A stretch of 17,820 bases of DNA, from NCBI GenBank assembly GCA_031273725.1, contig JAISRG010000017.1, forward strand, positions 1 through 17,820, in the 5' to 3' direction. The notes under the pieces are model-generated. The model was not told the DNA's origin. It did not search any database and worked only from the letters and a program-made list of their open reading frames with translations. This stretch comes from Puniceicoccales bacterium. Lineage in GTDB: Bacteria; Verrucomicrobiota; Verrucomicrobiia; Opitutales; JAIRKQ01. The position numbers were made by a program, and so were the translations under genes. Below are positions 14,149 through 17,820 of the stretch, piece by piece. Positions within the stretch are counted from its first letter, which is position 1; each line of letters starts with the position of its first letter.

Positions 14149-16293
14149 TTAATCAACGAGCCCACTTCTTATGAGTAATGGCTCGATGTCAGGATCTCTT
14201 CCCATAAAGTTGCGATATAGGACATCCGCCTCATCACTGTCGCCTTTGGAAAGAATTTTATTACGGAACTCGTCCCCAACTTCACGGCTCAATACGCCAT
14301 GTTCTTTAAATTTGTTAAATGCGTCGGCATCGAGAACTTCAGCCCATTTATAGGAATAATATCCAGCCGAATAGCCTCCTCCAAAAATGTGCTTAAAGCT
14401 CAAAATTATCGTTGGCACATATTCTGAAAGTGTCATCCTATACGTTGCCAAAACTTGTTTCAATCTATCTTCGATGTTTGTGTTTGCATAATTTTCATAC
14501 TTTTGGTGCAGTTCCAAATCCAACTTGGCGAAACATAGCTGCCCCATCATTCCGCTCCCAGACATGTGGTTTTTCGCCGCAATCATTTTCTCGAACAATT
14601 CTTCCGGTATCGTTTCCCCTGTCTCAAAATGTTTGGCGAAGACATCGAGGCTTGCCCGTTCCCAACAAAAATTTTCCATGATCTGGGAAGGCAATTCGAT
14701 AAAGTCCCAGGCGGTGTTTGCTCCGTTCATTGAGGCATATTTAACCTTCCCGAACAAATGATGTAGGGTGTGGCCAAATTCGTGAAACAATGTTTCGACC
14801 TCCCTGTGAGATAATAGGGAAGGTGTGTGTTCCGTGGAAGGTGTCAAATTCGTGCAAATGGTAGCCGTTGGATAATGCCAAATGCCGTTTTCATCCAAAT
14901 ATCCGCTTTTGGTATCACTCATCCACCCTCCCGCATGCTTTGAGTCCCGTGGATGTATGTCCATGTAAAGGCCGCCAATGTAGTCGCCATTTTCTTCAAA
15001 GGCCTTAAAATATTTCACATCCCTATGCCAAACGGGAATCGTCCCTTTGGGAAGCAAATCAGTTTCGTTATTTGTGAAAAATGTTGGTTGCTCCACAAAT
15101 TTTATGCCATACAGCCGATTTGCTACTTCAAATAATCCCCTGATGACATTTTCCAATTGGAAATAGGGCCGCAGCTGTTCCTCATCAAAATCAAATTTGG
15201 CCCGTCGAAATTTTTCCGATATGTAGGATGTTTCCCAGGGTACCAACCTTGATTTTTCAATTCCCATAAACTCCGCTCGAAAGTTTTCCAAATCATCGAT
15301 GTCACGGATGAAAAACTTCAGTGTTCTGCCATGCAAATTTTCAACAAACGATAATGCCGTTGATCCATTTTTTGCCATTCTCCTTTTCAATGCATAGTCG
15401 GCGTATGTTTTGTGGCCAAGTATTTTTGCTTTTTCATCTCGCAACTTTAAAATATCTTCGATTATTTTCTGATTACTGTAAGGGTCGTCACGGCCAACGG
15501 TCAACGATGCTCGAAAAATTTCCTCACGAAGTTTTTCATTTTCCAAATATTGCATACACTTGCCGGAAGTGCTTGGATTTAGTGAGAGACGATATCCTTT
15601 GTGGCCGTGAGCTTTTGCATCTTCCCGCAAGACATCGACGGTAATGGCAGGCAAACCCTTCAATTCTTCGACGTTATCCACATACTTCTCCCATGCATTT
15701 CGAGAATCCAAAACATTTTCGGTGAATTTTTGTGCTTTTTGGGATATTTCTACGCTTATTTCCTTGATTCGTTCCCGTTGTTTGCGTGGCAAATCTGCAC
15801 CGATATCTCGGAAGCTATCCAGGGTATCATTCAAAAGCTTTTTGTCGATTCCTTGTAAGTTTTGTGCTTCCTCTGTCTCGGCAAACGTTTTTATTCTTAG
15901 CCAAAGCGCATCATTCAACAAAATATTCGCACTAAATTCAGCGACCCGTGGCAACATTTTATTATGTTCTTTCCGCAGTTCATCGGAGTTACACGTCGAG
16001 TCCAAATGGGAAACATAGCCCCATGATATGTCGAGTGGGTCGGTCGCTTTCTCAAGGGCAAGAATGGTATTTTTAAATGTTAACCTATTCAAAGGCAGTG
16101 ATGCAATTTCATCGATATTTTTTTGAGATAATTCTATGGCCAATGAAACATCGGGCTCAATGTATTGGGGCAATAACGTATGCCATTTAATCGGATCATC
16201 GTCTGCTAAAAATGGATGATAATTTTTTTGCATTTGACCTGCTTCTAAAAAATTACAGACAAAAAACAATACCATTAATGCAAATTGTTTCAT
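14149..16293 (-). CDS. M3-family zinc oligopeptidase (thimet/OpdA/Dcp type), exported
   Basis: M3 metallopeptidases hydrolyse short peptides inside a closed chamber. The 714-residue product has FHEFGHTLHH (503-512), in which H504 and H508 bind zinc and E505 is the catalytic base. The third ligand is E533 in FIELPSQIMENF. The substrate-binding GGGYSAGYYSYKWAEVLDADAF (638-659) is intact as a Gly/Tyr loop. OpdA and Dcp of E. coli are about 680 residues; the extra length here is an N-terminal hydrophobic segment (MKQFALMVLFFVCNFLEAG) that looks like a type I signal peptide cleaved near Gly19-Gln20. Periplasmic or secreted peptide degradation is therefore inferred, in contrast to the usual cytosolic enzymes. 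No proper lipobox precedes Cys13. The gene converges on dprA with 119 bases between stops and diverges from the 16554 gene. No Shine-Dalgarno is evident. Confidence 0.94.
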   Translation of the reverse strand: MKQFALMVLFFVCNFLEAGQMQKNYHPFLADDDPIKWHTLLPQYIEPDVSLAIELSQKNIDEIASLPLNRLTFKNTILALEKATDPLDISWGYVSHLDSTCNSDELRKEHNKMLPRVAEFSANILLNDALWLRIKTFAETEEAQNLQGIDKKLLNDTLDSFRDIGADLPRKQRERIKEISVEISQKAQKFTENVLDSRNAWEKYVDNVEELKGLPAITVDVLREDAKAHGHKGYRLSLNPSTSGKCMQYLENEKLREEIFRASLTVGRDDPYSNQKIIEDILKLRDEKAKILGHKTYADYALKRRMAKNGSTALSFVENLHGRTLKFFIRDIDDLENFRAEFMGIEKSRLVPWETSYISEKFRRAKFDFDEEQLRPYFQLENVIRGLFEVANRLYGIKFVEQPTFFTNNETDLLPKGTIPVWHRDVKYFKAFEENGDYIGGLYMDIHPRDSKHAGGWMSDTKSGYLDENGIWHYPTATICTNLTPSTEHTPSLLSHREVETLFHEFGHTLHHLFGKVKYASMNGANTAWDFIELPSQIMENFCWERASLDVFAKHFETGETIPEELFEKMIAAKNHMSGSGMMGQLCFAKLDLELHQKYENYANTNIEDRLKQVLATYRMTLSEYVPTIILSFKHIFGGGYSAGYYSYKWAEVLDADAFNKFKEHGVLSREVGDEFRNKILSKGDSDEADVLYRNFMGRDPDIEPLLIRSGLVD

Positions 16294-16553
16294 GGGAAAA
16301 ATGGGTTAATTTTATTTGTGAGAGTCTCAATGTTATTTTTTTCACAGAATCGTAGTAGTTGCGAATTCAAAACCTTAAAAGATTCAAACAACCAAGGTTG
16401 ATAAAATAAAATTCACTGAAAATTTTTAATCCTAAAACACATGTCCAACCAAAGCTTTGGACGGGCAATGCTGAAACATTTTAATATTTTTTAAAATTGC
16501 CATTTAAAAATTTGCCTTGACAGTGTTTAAATTTTCTGGCAGAAAACATAATC
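16294..16553. promoter_or_regulatory. AT-rich divergent intergenic region, likely promoters
   Basis: This 260-base gap separates two divergent starts and must hold a promoter for each. A consensus -35 hexamer TTGACA lies at 16517-16522, but no good -10 sits 16-18 bases downstream. CATAAT at 16547-16552 has a 24-base spacer and would place transcription inside the coding start. A small inverted repeat TGAGA-G-TCTCA at 16319-16329 lies 26 bases before the peptidase start and could be an operator. No RNA gene or open reading frame was recognised here. Confidence 0.35.
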
Positions 16554-17609
16554 ATGGATACAAATAGTGGAATTAATGGAGTTCAATTATTGACAGATTG
16601 CCTCTCGGATTGCCTTTCGTTTAAGTTACTCTCAACGGGATGGGAAGTCCTTAAAAGAAAATTTTCCAGTCCTCAAAAAGGAGTTGAGGGTATAAGCCGC
16701 AAAAAGCTCGATGGAGATGCATCTTCCCAGAGACAAAAAAATATGGAAAATGGATACGAAGTCGTAGTTCCCGCCTTCCCAGAGGGAACATCCGTAGACC
16801 CGGCAACACTTAGCTCTCAAAACAATGGCGACGATACAGTTAAGAGTACTACTGCGAATATGCCGAAAGACACTTCCAATGGCGAAAACAAACATGAAAG
16901 ATTAGACGCCCTAAAATCCAGAAATTCTTTAAATTCAACAGCTACTATGATACCACAAGAGCTCGCTAACGCAAGTCCACAAATTAAACTCATGGCAATC
17001 ATGATGGCTCGGATTAATCGGTCTAAATCGGATATGGATAAATATTTAGACCTAATTTTAGAGTCGAACAAAAAGAATGAGGAGCTCTCAAAGATAATTA
17101 ACGATGAAAGTCAAAAAGCAGTTACATCAAAAAAGGATGCATCTTTAAAAGAAAGTTCCGCAAGTAAATGGGAGGCATGGGGTAAAATAATTGGAACAGG
17201 AATTGTGCTTGCTGCAACAACGGTGATTGGTATGCTCTCACCTAGCGCAGTCAATATGGATGGAGCAACAGGATTAGTTACAAATGTTATCTCATTAGTT
17301 AAAAGAATATTTACAAGAGAAAATATTCCTTCATTTGAAAATGCTGGAAATATAGTCCAGGGAATCGCAAATTCTACTGCATCTAAATATAGGGAAAAAG
17401 GAGCCATGGATACATTGGAAAGCGATTTGGGCCAAGTCAAAGTACAAGACAAAAAAGATGAACAAAGCAGAAATAGTACTGAAATCTCTGTTTTACAAAA
17501 TTTATTTTCAAACTCATCTCAGGAGTACAATACATCACTAGGCATATTGCAGACTATGATTTCTTCAGAAAATGAAGCTAAAAGAACGGTAGCTTCCAAC
17601 CTACGATAA
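16554..17609 (+). CDS. Unrecognised 351-residue protein, possible type III translocator/effector
   Basis: I do not recognise this protein at the sequence level. The N-terminus (1-40) has two Cys in LLTDCLSDCLSF. Residues ~40-135 are Ser/Asn/Lys-rich, polar and probably disordered. Residues 140-205 are helical with coiled-coil character (IKLMAIMMARINRSKSDMDK, then EESQK-like repeats). One strong hydrophobic segment lies at ~209-229 (GKIIGTGIVLAATTVIGML) and a weaker one at ~239-250. The C-terminus is amphipathic helix rich in Ser, Asn and Gln, ending ...EAKRTVASNLR. There is no signal peptide. This order (polar N-terminus, coiled coil, single hydrophobic segment, C-terminal helix) resembles minor translocators of type III secretion (YopD/EspB/SipC type) or chlamydial inclusion-membrane proteins, but the resemblance is architectural only. 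No chaperone or apparatus gene is adjacent. A tRNA-Arg gene follows 118 bases downstream. Confidence 0.85.
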   Translation: MDTNSGINGVQLLTDCLSDCLSFKLLSTGWEVLKRKFSSPQKGVEGISRKKLDGDASSQRQKNMENGYEVVVPAFPEGTSVDPATLSSQNNGDDTVKSTTANMPKDTSNGENKHERLDALKSRNSLNSTATMIPQELANASPQIKLMAIMMARINRSKSDMDKYLDLILESNKKNEELSKIINDESQKAVTSKKDASLKESSASKWEAWGKIIGTGIVLAATTVIGMLSPSAVNMDGATGLVTNVISLVKRIFTRENIPSFENAGNIVQGIANSTASKYREKGAMDTLESDLGQVKVQDKKDEQSRNSTEISVLQNLFSNSSQEYNTSLGILQTMISSENEAKRTVASNLR

Positions 17610-17623
17610 GTGCGCAAGATTTA

Positions 17624-17672
17624 CAAAATAAACAAACCGTACACATTTAACATATACGATTTATTTATTTTG
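17624..17672. terminator. AT-rich inverted repeat, possible terminator
   Basis: CAAAATAAA (17624-17632) is a perfect inverted match to TTTATTTTG (17664-17672). A nested CGTA/TACG pair lies at 17638-17641 and 17655-17658. It sits 15 bases after the stop of the 351-residue gene and is followed by a T-rich stretch. The stem is almost entirely A-T and the loop is long, so termination is only a possibility. Confidence 0.3.
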
Positions 17673-17727
17673 TCCTTTTGTGTTGACTATGAGCGACCTA
17701 AAAGCATTCCATGGAATCAAAAATATT

Positions 17728-17802
17728 GCTTGTGTAGTTCAATGGATAGAATGCTAGCCTCCGAAGTTGGCGATTCGGGTTCGACTCCCGACACGAGTGC
17801 CA
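17728..17802 (+). tRNA. tRNA-Arg (anticodon CCG)
   Basis: A full cloverleaf folds by eye. The acceptor stem is GCTTGTG (17728-17734) with CACGAGT (17792-17798). The D arm is GTTC/GAAT around AATGGATA. The anticodon stem CTAGC/GTTGG holds the loop CTCCGAA with anticodon CCG at 17761-17763. The variable loop is CGAT, and the T arm is TCGGG-TTCGACT-CCCGA with the standard T-loop. Discriminator G (17799) and CCA (17800-17802) are encoded. It reads the Arg codon CGG. Five G-U pairs occur: two in the acceptor stem (including 1-72), one in the D stem and two in the anticodon stem. Confidence 0.93.
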
Positions 17803-17820
17803 TGCGACTTCGATGGTCAT

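Noticed and set aside
16517..16552. TTGACA plus CATAAT as a sigma-70 promoter for the 351-residue gene
   Set aside because: The 24-base spacer is too long and the predicted start would fall inside the coding region; only the -35 match is noteworthy.

Overview
The window looks like a bacterial chromosome segment with a housekeeping core between two unfamiliar, possibly host-interaction, loci. The organism cannot be named from this sequence. YajC next to a fused SecDF, an exported M3 peptidase, an AT-leaning composition with homopolymer tracts, and a protein laid out like a type III secretion translocator would fit a Gram-negative, host-associated lineage, perhaps in the PVC/Verrucomicrobiota group. 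That placement is low-confidence inference.

Layout. (1) 1-3981, + strand: the 3' part of a very large coiled-coil gene that runs off the left edge. One frame is open from base 1, so at least 1326 residues are encoded. The first ~1.1 kb is GC-rich, T-poor and repetitive, and encodes about 390 residues of strict heptad coiled coil. The remainder is AT-rich, has degenerate internal repeats and ends in a Gly-rich basic tail. (2) 4012-14029, + strand: a closely spaced gene train of ruvA (Holliday junction binding), a divergent RluA-type pseudouridine synthase homologue, alaS (alanyl-tRNA synthetase), yajC and fused secDF (Sec translocon accessory proteins), recJ (5'-3' ssDNA exonuclease) and dprA (RecA loader on incoming ssDNA). 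(3) 14149-16293, - strand: an M3-family zinc oligopeptidase with an apparent signal peptide, convergent with dprA. (4) 16294-16553: an AT-rich divergent intergenic region. (5) 16554-17609, + strand: an unrecognised 351-residue protein with one strong hydrophobic segment between helical, low-complexity flanks. (6) 17728-17802, + strand: a tRNA-Arg gene with anticodon CCG and encoded CCA.

How they fit together. RuvA, RecJ and DprA belong to recombination and DNA processing, AlaS and the pseudouridine synthase homologue to translation and RNA, and YajC/SecDF to secretion. The tight spacing suggests co-transcription in several blocks: ruvA with the pseudouridine synthase homologue, then yajC-secDF-recJ, possibly continuing into dprA. 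The least explained loci are the giant coiled-coil gene, the pseudouridine synthase homologue with an altered catalytic loop, and the translocator-like protein beside the tRNA. No stretch longer than 300 bases lacks a gene.
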